64,000 nt of DNA from Onthophagus taurus (GCF_036711975.1 NC_091972.1:32183001-32247000), one strand, 5' to 3'. Positions 20,550 through 41,600 are shown, counted from the first letter of the stretch. Notes: generated by a model from the letters alone, not told the origin. Numbers and translations are program-made.

Positions 20550-21235
20550 GATATTGATATTGTAGGAAGTTAATCATGTCGACATCATATTCTCGTGCTT
20601 TATTTAGTATCTGCATAACGGTAAATATTTGGGCAATGGAGGATCTTCCCTTTCTAAATCTTGCTTGGTACTCGCCTATGATGTTTTCGGGAAAAGGTTG
20701 CAGTCTTTGGTTCAGGATACATAAGTATCGTACATAGAAGCGCAATGTCCATTTAATGTCCATTTTTAAGCACCACAATTGCGTCTTGAACCTCATCGAT
20801 GGATATGGGCTCCGTGGTCCACTCCTCTTCTTGGTTTGCTGTACCATTGTTGTACCATTGTTCCACCTCCCTTTGGGATCCCATATTTAGTAGGTTCTGG
20901 AAGTAATTTTTCCACGTGTTTTTTTCTCACCCTCATAGCTCACAATCTTCCCTGTTTCGTCTCTGCATAGAGCTGTGTGGGGTTTATATCCTTATCTCAA
21001 CCGTTTAACAAACTTATACGCACTCCTAGTATTATTGGCTTTAAAGTCACTTTCCATGTTGATTATTCGGTTGTTCTGGTATTCCCGTTTCTTCCATCTT
21101 GTTCGCCTCTCTTCTCGCCTTGCTGAATAGCTCTCTTGTTGGTCTAGCTATGAGTATCTTGGTATCTACATTGCGTGGGTACATATTGACTCTTCTCTTT
21201 TCGGCAATCCTTAGCATTAGTGTTTGTTTTGGTAT
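20550..21235 (-). mobile_element. RTE-clade LINE fragment
   Basis: Minus-strand segment with the RTE linker (NTRSAYKFVKRLR, then a 'cRDETGKIVS' block) and the RT block IIGEYQARFRKGRSSIAQIF followed by a degenerate MQILNKAREYDVDMINF. The order and the 'GEYQ.GFR.GRST.DQIF' signature are those of RTE elements. Frameshifted; ends where the Gypsy fragment starts. Confidence 0.7.
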
Positions 21236-21313
21236 TATTATTATTTTATTTGTATAAATTTTATATTGTTTGTAGGATTGTCAATAAAAATTTATTATTA
21301 TTATTATTAAATA
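21236..21313 (+). repeat. LINE 3' tail with ATT repeats
   Basis: attgtttgtaggattgtcaataaaaatttattatta-type sequence resembling the 3' termini of Jockey/CR1-like LINEs in this window (poly(A)-like signal followed by (TTA)n). Only the tail is present; a 5'-truncated insertion. Confidence 0.55.
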
Positions 21314-22016
21314 AGACAACCTGGTATACACCAATGTTGGGTGTTATATTATAATATTTATGTCTATTTATACTATATAATATTTATGTCTATCTATTTA
21401 TGTCTATTTTTCATAAATTAAATTTAATTAAATTGATACGTTCTTGGCAACTAAACATACATTATCTTTATTCTTGAGTAGGCAACACAATGTGCAGTGA
21501 CTTGTGAATACCATATCTTTTTCATGAAATATTAATATTTTATTGTCCTATGGTAATAGAAAACCTTTTTTTTAATCATAAAACGAATATTTCTACATTA
21601 TTAATTTTATTCAATAATGATTCATAATCAAAAATAATCTAAAAAAATAAATTCATCATCATACAATATACAGTAAAACCACATGAAATTGATTTCTCTC
21701 TGTAATATTTTTCAAAGATGTTTTATATCATAATTTGTTAAATTTTGCTGTTATAACAACTTTGAACAAAGTAATTATTTGCAATAATTTAATGCGTTGA
21801 AATTAAAAGAATATGCGCATTTTTTGTCGAAAAATATCATTAATAAAATCTTGTTATTTTAAATGGACTATACATAGCAGGTTGTTTCTGCGCAGTTTTG
21901 TTGTGTGACGTTCGACATCTGTCAGTGTCTAGTCGGGTTTATAGATTTGACGACAGCTAAAAAAGAGTGCAAACTACACCTGTTTATTTATAGTAATCAA
22001 TTAATTGTTAGTGAGG
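21314..22016. other. Upstream region of Rab2
   Basis: AT-rich non-coding sequence. The 5' untranslated region of Rab2 presumably lies within about 21860-22016, where composition becomes less AT-rich. A short direct repeat (tatttatgtctat) occurs three times at 21355-21410. No clear TATA box. I see no other gene. Confidence 0.35.
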
Positions 22017-28838
<6,822 letters not shown>

Positions 28839-29642
28839 AAAGCGTAGATCTTAACCAAAAATAACAGAAATCCCCGAAAAAAAAAATTTAACCAGTAAAC
28901 CAAAATCTTATAAAAAACGATTATTCTCGTATTTACCTGGGAAATTGGCTACATCATATTTATATTTTCACATAAATTAATGGTCTGACTCCATTAATTG
29001 GTTGATATCCCCGTGTTAGGTTTTAAGCGAACAAAACAAAAGGAATATGTGTTATTATTGTTTTCTTTTTGATCAGTTTTAAACCAGCAATGTCTTAAAT
29101 TAAAATGAAAAAAATGAAAGTAAAGTAAAAAATGTTTTTAGCGTCGCCGCCGAGCGTATCATTAATTTATGTGACGCGAATACATACTTATTGTGATTTT
29201 TATTTTAAAGTCTTGTATATTTATGTACTATTTAGCTTAAAGAACGGTACAAACTGAAGAGGATTATGGTATATAAGGAGAAAATGGCTGAATAAATCGT
29301 GAAAAGTAACGCGTTTTAACCGCTGTTTTTTATTCTCGTATTTCTCTTTCAGTTTCATTCTCTATTTTTAGATAGATTCTCCTTAGATTTTAAATGAAAA
29401 ACGTGTGTGTTGTCATGTGGTACTGTTACCTGACGTAATTTTTCTTTTTTTGCCTATTCACATTATCAAATTAGTTAATAAATTTGTAAAGTAACAATTA
29501 ACCTTATTATTAATTAACTAACTAATCCCAAAAAACCTTTCTAATAACAATTTCTTCATTTAAATTTTAAATAAGCCGCGTAATTGTTACTGTTTCGACC
29601 GGCTTCTGCATAGATGTCACCACCGCGCGGTATCCGGCAAAG

Positions 29643-32600
29643 ATGGCTGACAAAACAGTGTCGATTTCCCAGCAATTTTCGCGACCGATTAAAGTGTTAA
29701 AATGGAAAGTCTCCGAGGGAAATTCATTATCAATCGGTAGAGTGATTCTTCTGTACGATTTTGAGGGGGCGATCAAGTGCGAACAACGTAAATTAAAGTC
29801 TACTCAGGCCGGGACAGTTCGACGCTTGGTTGTACAGGAAGGCGCCATTGTTAAGAAAGGGTATGGTAAATTTTTGAATTTGTGCGCGAAAATATCAGTT
29901 TTCGGCGGGAACGATTTTTATAGGTTTATTTATTTGGTTTGTTTTACCAACTAAGTTGATCCAATAAAAATTAAAAAATCGTAATGGTATTTATAAATTT
30001 TTATATTATTAATATCTTAATTTTTATTATCTCAAAGTAATTTACTTTTATCATCCCCCAGAGAACTACTTGTAGAGTTATCACCATGTATACATCCAAC
30101 AGTAATGAAGGATATGTGCGGAGAGTGTGGAGCAGATTTAAGAAAAGATGATTCAGCTACTACAGCATCAGTACCAATGGTACATGCAATACCTGAATTA
30201 AAAGTTAGTGAAGAGGTAATATATCACAAATTAAAATTTTTCTTTGAACCATTAAAGATTAAATTTTTTATTTTTTAGTTGGCTCAAAAATTAGGTAAAG
30301 CGGATGGTGATCGTTTATTAAAAGACAGAAAACTTGTTCTCTTGGTCGATTTAGATCAGACTTTAATTCACACAACTAATGATAACATTCCTCCCAATAT
30401 CAAAGATGTATATCACTTCCAACTTTATGGGCCTAATTCTCCATGGTATCATACTCGATTAAGACCTGGAACCCATCAATTTTTAGCAAATATTTCTCCA
30501 ATGTATGAATTACACATTTGTACTTTTGGTGCCAGAAATTATGCCCATACGATCACGACGTTTTTGGATGGTGATCAACGATTTTTTTCAAATAGGATCT
30601 TGTCAAGGGATGAATGTTTTGATCCAACTAGTAAAAAAGCTAATTTAAAGTAAGTTTTAGTAGAAAATTTACTTGCCAGTTTTCTAAATAATATATAAGA
30701 AATGAAAAAAATTAATCAAAAGGAATTTAAATCTAAAATGTGTGATAGTAAACACTGGTAATAACAGTAACAGAATCAATAAAGAGAACTAACAAATTAA
30801 ACAAAGTTGAATGAAAGATCTTTTATCAAAAGATTTTAATTAGATTTGATATAGAATTATATCATAGTAAAACCTCGATACTACAGATGTTTTTAGTGAT
30901 ATATAAATAAACATTGTTTGCTTTAATGCACAAATTAGATATAAAGAAAGAAATTATGATGTTTTGGTGTCACTCAGACATTTCCTCAGATGGAGGAAAT
31001 GTACTGAAACTATAGTTCGTTTTTTATTCTATAAAACTTGTCAAGGTAAATTGTTTAGGGATTCTGTTGATATTACCTACTACCTTTATAAAATTTATGT
31101 TGTTTTCCTGATTTTTAGTAACATTTTCAGTAACTAAATAGTTGAGGTTAAAATACTAATACATTTTTAGATAAATATGATTTTAATGAAGTACATATTT
31201 ATTGTAAAAACGACAGAAAACTTGTTCTCTTGGTCGATTTAGATCAGCCTTTAATTCATACAACCCATGATAACATTCCTCCCAACATCAAAGATGTATA
31301 TCACTTCCAACTTTATGGGCTATCTCCATGATATACTCGATTAAGACCTGGAACCCATCAATTTTTAGCAAATATTTCTCCAATGTATGAATTACACATT
31401 TGTACTTTTGGTGCAAGAAATTATGCTCATACGATTACGACGTTTTTGGATGGTGATTAACGATTTTTTTCAAATAGGATCTTGTCGAGGGATGAATGTT
31501 TTGATCCAACTAGTAAAAAAACTAATTTAAAGTAAGTTTTAGTAGAAAATTTACTTGCCAATTTTCTAAATAATATATAAGAAATGAAAAAGTTGAATCA
31601 AAATGACGAATTTAAATCTAAAATGTGTGATAGTAAACATTGGTAATAACAGTAACAGAATCAGTAAAGAGAACTAACAAATTAAACAAAGTTGAATGAA
31701 AGATCTTTTATCAAAAGATTTTAATTAGGTTTGATATAGAATTATATCATAGTAAAACCTCGATAGTACAGATCTTATTAGTGATATATAAATAAACATT
31801 GTTTGTTTACATCACTTCAATGCACAAATTAGTTATAAAGAAAGAGATTATAATGTATAGGTGTCACTCTGACATTTCCTCAGATGAAGGAAACGTACTG
31901 AAACTATAGTTCGTTTTTTATTCTATAAAACTTGTCAAGGTAAATTGTTTAGGGATTCTGTTGGTATTACCTACTACCTTTATAAAATTTATGTTGTTTT
32001 CCTGATTTTTAGTAACATTTTCAGTAACTAAATAGTTGAGGTTAAAATACTAATACATTTTTAGATAAATACGATTTTAATGAAGTACATATTTATTGTA
32101 AAAACGACAGAAAACTTGTTCCCTTGGTCGATTTAGATCAAACTTTAATTCATACAACCAATAATAACATTCCTCCCAACATCAAAGATGTATATCACTT
32201 CCAACTTTATGGGCCTAATTCTCCATGGTATCATACTCGATTAAGACCTGGAACCCATCAAGTTTTAGCAAATATTTCTCCAATGTATAAATTACACATT
32301 TGTACTTTTGGTGCCAGAAATTATGCCCATACGGTTACGACGTTTTTAGATGGTGATCAATGTTTTTTTTCAAATAGGATCTTGTCGAGGGTTGAATGTT
32401 TTGATCCAACTAGTAAAAAAGCTAATTTAAAGTAAGTCTTAGTAGAAAATTTACTTGCCAGTTTTCTAAATAATGTATGAGAAATGAAATAGTTGAATCA
32501 AAATGAGGAATTTAAATCTAAAATGTGTGATAGTAAACACTGGTGATAACAGTAACAGAATCAATAAAGAGAACTAACAATTTAAACAAAGTTGATTGAA

Positions 32601-35600
32601 AGATCTTTTATCAAAAGATTTTAATTAAATTTGATATAGAATTATATCATAGTAAAACCTCGATACTACAGATCTTTTTAGTGATATATAAATAAACATT
32701 GTTTGCTTATATCACTTCAATGCACAAGTTAGTTATAAAAAAAGAAATTGTGATGTTTTGGTGTCACTCTGACATTTCCTCAGATGAAGGAAATGTACTG
32801 AAACTATAGTTCGTTTTTTGTTCTATAAAACTTGTCAAGGTAAATTGTTTAGGGATTCTGTTGATATTACCTACTACCTTTATAAAATTTATGTTGTTTT
32901 CCTGATTTTTAGTAACATTTTCAGTAACTAAATAGTTGAGGTTAAAATACTAATACATTTTTGGATAAATACGATTTTAATGAAGTACATATTTATTGTA
33001 AAAACGACAGAAAACTTGTTCTCTTGGTCGATTTAGATCAGACTTTAATTCATACAACCAATGATAACATTCCTCCCAACATCAAAGATGTATATCACTT
33101 CCAACTTTATGAGCCTAATTCTCCATGGTATCATACTCGATTAAGACCTGGAACCCATCAATTTTTAGCAAATATTTCTCCAATGTATAAATTACACATT
33201 TGTACTTTTGGTGCCAGAAATTATGCCTAGACGATTACGACGTTTTTGGATGGTGATCAACGTTTTTTTTCAAATAGGATCTTGACAAGGGATGAATGTT
33301 TTGATCCAACTAGTAAAAAAGCTAATTTAAAGTAAGTTTTAGTAGAAAATTTACGTGCCAAAATGAGGAATTTAAATCTAAAATGTGTGATTAATCAATA
33401 AAATAGTGGTAACAAATTAAACAAAGTTGAATGAAAAAACATTTATCAAAAGATTTTAATTAGATTTGGTATAGAATTATATCATAGTAAAACCTTGATA
33501 CTATAGATCTTTTTAGTGATATATAAATAAATTTGTTTGCTTACATCATTTCAATGAACAAGTTAGTTATAAAGAAAGAAATTATGATATTTATTGATGT
33601 TTTGGTGTCACTCTGAAACTTCCTTAGATGGAGGAAATGTACTGAAACTATTAATATTCCATTTGGGAAGTGCTTACTTTTGGTAATCATTTTTGAGATT
33701 TGTTTACAAGTACCTAACACTATTTAAAAAAATTATTGCCTGTCACTTGATCATCAAACAAATTCTTCGGTTTTATCGCCTTCTAACATCATTACTTCAT
33801 GAAAAATGATTTTTGGTTCATAGGCTGAATAATTCTTGTATCGTTTTTGGACAAAAACATAAATAATAAAGTCCTTTGAACATAAAATACTTTCATATGG
33901 ATGGTATTACAAGCTTCGCCTCCTGAAATTTCTTTACTGCAGGCATAACTTCTTCAACATTATTTTGAGTTTCTATCCATATTAAAGAATGAACTAGCTG
34001 GTCAGCACCACCATAATTATTACTACAAGGAATTTAAGATTTTTATCAAACTAACTTTTCGCAAGAAACCAGCGAAATTAAAATTTTAATTGTAATAACA
34101 GAAGCACATCATCTTCCTCCTAATCATTATTATTCTGTAACAATTTATTTTTACCAAAGTCGTCTTTTCTGCATTACCTACTATTTCTTCTTTTATGTCA
34201 ATGTTTGAATGCTTTATTTAAATATTTTATCACATCAATGAATAGAAATTGGTTGATCAAAATAACTCATCACAATTCTTTTTCTGTAATGATGCAGATT
34301 TTTATCTTTGAAACGTTTGTTAGCAGTAAATAAATGAAAAAATTCCAAGGATTTTAATAATAGTGTATTTGTATAATAAAATTTATGTAATTATTTATTT
34401 ATTTATCAAATACTTTAAAAGGTTATTTACAGGTCGCAAGGGATTAACTCTTTGTGTCCCGACGGTACTTTAAAGTACCGGTAGTTTTAAACACTCATTT
34501 TAAACTGTAGTTATCTATTCGGCGCATTTAGAGCTGTCGGTACTTTCTACTATACAAGTGTATACAAGAAAGAATCTGTATAAAAAAAAGTCGCAATCCG
34601 CACTGTAGGATTTTTAGGTACACTTTAAACTTATTCATCCAGATGTGAGGTTAAAAGTTTAGTGAAAAGTGGTGCTGTTGAATTTTGTTGTTCAAAAAGG
34701 TATTTCTTTGATAAATGGTTATTAGGTGTGATTATTACAGATCATTTTAAAAAGAAAACATTGAGCTTAAATTTAAAATAGGTCTCATTCCTTAATTTCA
34801 ATAAACATGACTTCCCAGAATTTTTAAATTAGCATCTTTTTTGACTCTTTTAAATGTAAGTGTTGTTTTAACATTTTTTTTAAATATTTTTCCAATCCAA
34901 CCCAACAATTATTATACATCATTTTAAAGAGAAAACTTTGCGCTTTAATTTAAAATAAGTTTCATTCCTTAATTTCAATAAATACGGCTTCCAAGAATTT
35001 TTGAATTAGCATCTTTTTTGACACTTTTAGGTTATTCGAAAATGTCAGTTTCGTTTCAACATTTTTTTTCTCTATATTTTTCCAATCCAACCCAACAATT
35101 ATTATACATCATTTTAAAGAGAAAGCTTTGAGCTTTAATTTAAAATAAATTTTATTCCTTAATTTCAATAAATACGGCTTCCAGGAATTTTTAAATTAGC
35201 ATCTTTTTTGACACTTTTAGGTTATTCGAAAATGTCAGTTTTGTTTCAACATGTTTTTTGTCAATATTTTTCCAATCCAACCCAACAATTATTATACATC
35301 ATTTTAAAAAGAAAGCTTTGAGCTTTAATTTAGAATAAGTCTCATTCCTTAATTTCAATAAGTTTAATACGGCTTCCAGGAATTTTTAAATTAGCATCTT
35401 TTTTGACACTCTTAGGTTATACGAAAATGTAAGTTTTGTTTCAACATGTTTTTTGTCAATATTTTTCCAATCCAACCCAACAATTATTATACATCATTTT
35501 AAAAAGAAAGCGTTGAGCTTTAATTTAAAATAAGTCTCATTCCTTAATTTCAATAAATACGGCTTCCAGGAATTTTTAAATTACCATCTTTTTTGACACT

Positions 35601-38600
35601 TTTAGGTTATACGAAAATGTTAGTTTTAACTCAATACTCATTCTCATACAACTTTGTGTTGTATCTCAAAAATCATCAAATATTTTTAAAATTTTTCAAT
35701 GGTATATTTTACTTAAAAAAGTGTCTTAAGAACGTATCAACCTCATTCCTCTAATTTCAAAAATAAACGAAATATGGGCATTTTTTGAAATCACGAAAAT
35801 TTGACTTTTTGGCTATAACTAAAATACAAAAGAAGATAGAGGTTTGGTGTTTGCGGGATTGGGTTAGTCTCGAAAAAAGAGACCGGGACATCGCATCTAC
35901 TTTTTTCGTATCTCTTATAGTTTCTGAGATAGCCTATAATAACACCCAAATTTGCTCACCCTGTACATTTGGGATCTAAAATAATATTATTCGTCGACGT
36001 TCTTCTGATAAAAATGTTTCAATTGTTTGGCACTTAAATTCCGTGTGATCCCTTACTTTGTAATAATTCAACTTCCACACATTTATTAATGTTGTTTGAG
36101 TGATGAGATGGAAGAATTAGCCTTCATCGCTAATACCATCTTATCGCCATCCGCACACAAACCCTTTGATTTTGTTATAATCACAAATAATTTCTGGCTG
36201 TGAAAGTAAAATAGCTTCAGTATTAAAGGTGTTAACCGATACTTGTACCTGTTACTTTGGAACAGGAATTTGTATGTTGTTCCTTGGAACAGTTACTAAA
36301 TTTAAAAAATAACAGGTACAAAATACTAGTTTATACACAATAACATCAACAATGATAATAAAACAAAATAAACCAAAACACTTAGAATTATTTAAATTTC
36401 TGGCAAAAATAGCTCACAAATGTTTGAAATGCCTTCCATAAATCTCGATGCATTTATTTAATCTAGTTTCGACGAAAAAAAGAACGCTGTTTAAGTCTCA
36501 GCCTTGGACACGTTTCTAATGGCATTTAGTGTTTTGTCATATATTCCCTGGTTATTGCTTTTTCTTGAAAAGTCATGTCGTTTACACTACCCCATAGATA
36601 ATGTGGGTTTTGCTCGAACCAAGAATGCATATTATGCAAGTTTACACCAGCTTGTTAAAAGATGCTTCATGCATCTATAGCATTTGTGATAAAAGGTTGT
36701 AACCACTCTAGTCGTACGAATACATACGACACAACAATGATTTGGTTCTTGAAATACCCCATATACTTTTCTAAACACAAATATAATTTTTCCAGAACGT
36801 GTCAAAAAATGATTAAACGAGCACTGTTACAAAATCTTTGTTTGCCTTTATTAAATAATAATTATTTATTTGTGATTTAAAATAAATATTTTTTCAGGGC
36901 ATTATTTCCATGTGGTGATAATATGGTTTGTATAATAGATGACCGTGAGGATGTTTGGTCACACGCAACGAATCTAATCCACGTAAAACCATATCATTTT
37001 TTTCAACACACCGGTGATATAAATGCACCTCCAGGTTTAGACAAACAAGAAAACGACGAAAAAGCAGGTGTCGATTTAACAAAAATTAAAATAACATCGA
37101 CGTCTAATAAAAAAGTCAATGGAAATTATGTTACACCAACAGAAAACAACGATGTTAGTAAAACAACGTCCAATGGTGACCAAAAAATTGATGAAGAAAC
37201 TAATAGTACAAAAAATAAAGAAACCGCAACAAATGGAGATTTAAAAAAAGATAGTGAAAAAAATGGTAACGATAAAGAAGAAATTAAGGAAGATATAGAG
37301 ACAAAATGTGATGTAGTAAACGTAAATAATAAGGAAAATAATGAAGAGCATAAAGAAGAAAGTAATGAAGAAAAGGAAAAAGTAAATAATGATGAAAACG
37401 AAAAAGTAAATAATGATGAAAATGAAAAAGTAAATCATGATGAAAATGAAAAAGTAAATAATGAGGAAAATGAAAAAGTAAATAATGATGAAAACGAAAA
37501 AATAAATAATGAAGAAACCGAAAAAATAAATAATGAAGAAAACGAAAAAATAAATAATGAAGAAAACGAAAAAGTAAATAATGAAGAAAACAAAAAAGAA
37601 AATAAAGATGATAACAAAAAAGAAAATAATAAGCAAAATGAAGATCTAGGAAATGAAAATCAAATTGATAGTGATAAAGAATATAAAGATTTAAAAGAAG
37701 AAAATGTTAAGTTTGAAAAGAAAAGTGAAATGGTTGAAGATTTAATAGAAATTGATGACCCTGATGATTACCTCTTATACCTAGAAGATATCCTTAAAAA
37801 CATTCACCAAACATTTTATGATGAATATGATAAGTTAGAATCAGGGCAGGTCCCTGATTTAAAGCAAGTTATTCCCAGGGTTCGATGCCAAGTTTTAAAA
37901 GGTTGCAACTTAGTGTTTAGTGGTTTAGTACCAACACATTTAAAACTGCATGATTCCAAAGCTTACCAAGTAGCAAAAAGTCTTGGGGCGAAAATAACGC
38001 AAGATCTTCAAGAAGATACGACACATTTAGTAGCTGTTCGACCCGGTACTGCAAAAGTAAACGCGGGTAGACGAAGAAAAAATATTAAAATTGTAACGTC
38101 CGATTGGCTTTGGGCTTGTGCGGAACGTTGGGAACACGTGGAAGAAATTATTTTTCCTTTAAATAGTAAAGGGTCAAAAAACCGACACCCTCCGCCGCAT
38201 TGCAGCAGTCCAGAACACGTCCCAAATTATCCCGAAGGTAATCAACAACGGAAAAGGACAAGTAGCGGAAGATTTATCGATATGATTCCAACTATGATGT
38301 GTTTCTCAAGTGATGATATAGCCGATATGGGAAAAGAAGTTGATGCTTTTATGGATGATGACGATGAAAGCGATAGCGAAAGTGAGGCGGAAAATGTTAA
38401 AGATGTACCAAAAATTTGTGTAAAAAAAGATGAGAAAGAATCGAGTAGTTCGGATGAATCTTTAACAGGGGAATATCCAAAAGGTAACTACACTGTGTTA
38501 ATTAATTGTCGTATCCGACGTCATCATTGCAGGTATGCAACCAATATCACAGTATTGACTAACTAACACTAGATGAACTTCTGTTATAAAACTTCTATTA

Positions 38601-41600
38601 TATGATAACTAACTTCAAGTTTAAAATGTCAACCTCAATTTTGACATATTTGTAATCTTCATTAGAAATCCTTTAAAATGAGTACAAACACGACATATTT
38701 ATCTTCAATATTGAAGTTATGGTCAACTTCCAGTTAAGAATATCAACGTCAATTTTGAAATATTCGTAATCGTCGTGAAAAATCTTTTAAAATAAGTCCA
38801 AACATGATACGTTTAATTCGAATGTTACTTGAGTTATAAGCAACTTCCAATTTCAAATGTCAATGTCAATTTGAAATATTCTTAATTTTTATAAAATGTC
38901 TTAATATTTGTCACAAAAACAAAAATATAATAAAAAAAAGCAAAAATTAAGGTTGGTATTAATATTGAAAAATTAAATTGCTATCTTCATTGTTGCTAAC
39001 TTCGGGTTTAATGTTTTTTATTCTAACTTTTTTGTTTTTTGAAATAAATTCGTCTTGTTTGGATTCATTTTAAAGGTTTTTTTAATAAAGAATACATCAT
39101 GAAAGAACACCATGAAGTTGTCCATTTGTCTATTATATGATAACTACCTTCAGGTTTAAAATGTCAATCTCAATTTTGACATATTTGTAATCTTCATTAC
39201 AAATCCTTTAAAATGAGCACAAACACGATATATTTATCTTCAATATTAATGAAGTTATGGTTAACTTCCGGTTAAGAATGTCAACGTCAATGTTGACATA
39301 TTTGTAATCGTCGTGAAATATCCTTTTAAATATATCCAAACATGATACGTTTATTTCGAATATTTCGAGATATAAGCAACTTCCGATTTGAAATGTCAAT
39401 GTCACTTTGACATATTCTTAATTTTTATAAAAATGTCTTAATATTTGACAAAAACCAAAAATATAATTAAAAAAATCAAAAATTAAGGTTGGTATTAATA
39501 TTTAAAAATTAAATTGCTATCTTCATTGTTGTTAATTTCGGGTTTAATGGTTTTTATTCTAACTTTTTTGTTTTTTTAAATAAGTGCGTCATGTTTGGAC
39601 TCATTTTAAAACTTTTTAATAAAGAATACGTCATGAAAGAATACCATGAAGTTGTCTATTATATGATAACTAACTTCAGGTTTAAAATGTCAACCTCAAT
39701 TTTGACATATTTGTAATCTGAATTAAAAATCCTTTCAAATAAGTACAAACACGACATATTTATCGTCACTATTAATGAAGTTATGGTCAAGTTCCAGTTA
39801 AGAATGTCAACGTCAATTTTGACATATTTGTAATCGTCGTGAAAAATCCTTTAAAATAAGTCCAAACATGATAGGTTTAATTCGAATATTACTCGAGATA
39901 TAACCAACTTCCGATTTGAAATGTCAATGTCATTTTGACATATTCTTAATTTTTATAAAATGTCTTAATATTTGTCACAAAAATATAATAAAAAGAAAAA
40001 CAAAAATTAAGGTTGGTATTAATATTTAAAAATTAAATTGCTATCTTAATTGTTGTTAATTTCAGGTTTAATGGTTTTTATTCTAACTTTTTTGTTTTTT
40101 TAGATAAGTGCGTCATGTTTGGACTCATTTTAAAGCTTTTTAATAAAGAATACGTCATGAAAGAATACCATGAAGTTGTCCATTTGTCTATTATACGATA
40201 ACTAACTTCAGGTTTAAAATGTCAACCTCAATTTTGACATATTTGTAATCTTCATTAAAAATCCTTTAAAATGAGTACAAATACGGCATATTTATCTTCA
40301 ATATTAATAATGTTATGGTCAAGTTTCAGTTAGAAATGTCAACGTCAATTTTGACATATTTCTAATCGTCGTGAAAAATCCTTTAAAATGACCCCAAACA
40401 TGATAAGTTTAATTCGAACATTACTGGAGATATAAGCAACTTCCGATTTGAAATGTCAATGCCATTTTAACATATTCTTAATTTTTATAAAATGTCTTAA
40501 TATTTGTCACAAAAACAAAAATTAAGGTTGGTATAAATATTTAAAAATTAAATTGCTATCTTCATTGTTGCTAACTTCGGGTTTAATGTTTTTTATTCTA
40601 ACTTTTTTGTTTTTTGAGATAAATTCGTCTTGTTTGGACTCATTTTAAAGGTTTTTTAATAAAGAATACATCCTGAAAGAACACCACGAAGTTGTCGATT
40701 TGTCTGTTATATGATAACTAACTTTAGGTGTAAAATGTCAACCTCAATTTTGACATATTTGTAATCTGAATTAAAAATCCTTTCAAATAAGTACAAACAC
40801 GACATATTTATCTTCAATATTAATGAAGTTATGGTCAAGTTCCAGTTAAGAATGTCAACGTCAATTTTGACATATTCTTAATTTTTATAAAATGTCTTAA
40901 TGAAAAAAAAACAAAAATTAAGGTTGGTATTAATATTTAAAAATTAAATTGCTATTTTCATTGTTGCTAACTTCGGGTTTAATGTTTTTTATTCTAACTT
41001 TTTTGTTTTTTGAGATAAGTGCGTCATGTTTGGACTCATTTTAAAGGTTTTTTAATGATGATGTCAAATATGTCAAAATTGACGTTGACGTTTCAAACCG
41101 GAAGTGATTGTATCTCTATTAGTATCAAAGTTAAATATGTCAAGTTTGGACTCATGTTAAATGATTTTTATGAAGTTGACAAATATGTCAAAATTAATAG
41201 TTGAAAGTTTGAACTTTTTGTTTTTTGAGAGAAATGCGTCATGTTTGGAGTCACTTTAAAGGTTATTTTATGAAGATTACGAATATAATAATAAATTTAT
41301 AGTTGACATTGACAACTGAAAGTTTTTTTCACAACTAAACCCGAATGTTGTTAGTTCTCGTTCTAGTTTTAGTTCAATAAAAATATACAACCTATTAATA
41401 TCTTATGCTAACTAGTGCTACCTACCGATGTCGTTTATAAGATGAGAGATGTTAATCTAGTTATAGAGTCTCTGAAAATGGAAAAAGGGTCTTTACCTAC
41501 TAGACAGCATGAAAATCTCTAAAAACGATAAAATGTCGCTTAGTCAAGTGATTTATAACGCGGTCCAATTAACACACTGTATTTTCAACTTAACAATTTA

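Larger units (their letters stand above)
30290..33660 (+). repeat. Tandem array of ~890-bp units containing Fcp1 exon 3
   Basis: Four units: the genuine exon 3 with its downstream intron, followed by three copies whose exon-like parts start at about 31211, 32105 and 33005 (spacing 888-900 bp). Each unit carries the phosphatase segment, the donor aaa|gtaag, the same intron sequence, a gtgtcactctgac...gaaac hairpin segment and a TA-rich leader. Units 2-4 share a leader (ataaata(c/t)gattttaatgaag) that is not obviously present before the genuine exon. The last unit is shortened in the intron part. Confidence 0.9.

Noticed and set aside
32061-32434. Mutually exclusive use of the third Fcp1 exon copy
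   Set aside because: The nearest acceptor places the frame in phase 1, which fits neither exon 2 (phase 0) nor exon 3 (phase 2); not excluded, but not supported by sequence.
34441-34480. piggyBac-like terminus beside TTAA
   Set aside because: Only one end seen and no transposase; the resemblance is too short to annotate as an element.
37241-37636. Minus-strand open frames of up to 131 codons rich in I, F and Y opposite Fcp1 exon 4
   Set aside because: They are the antisense of the 24-bp acidic minisatellite; their hydrophobic repetitive composition follows automatically from it.
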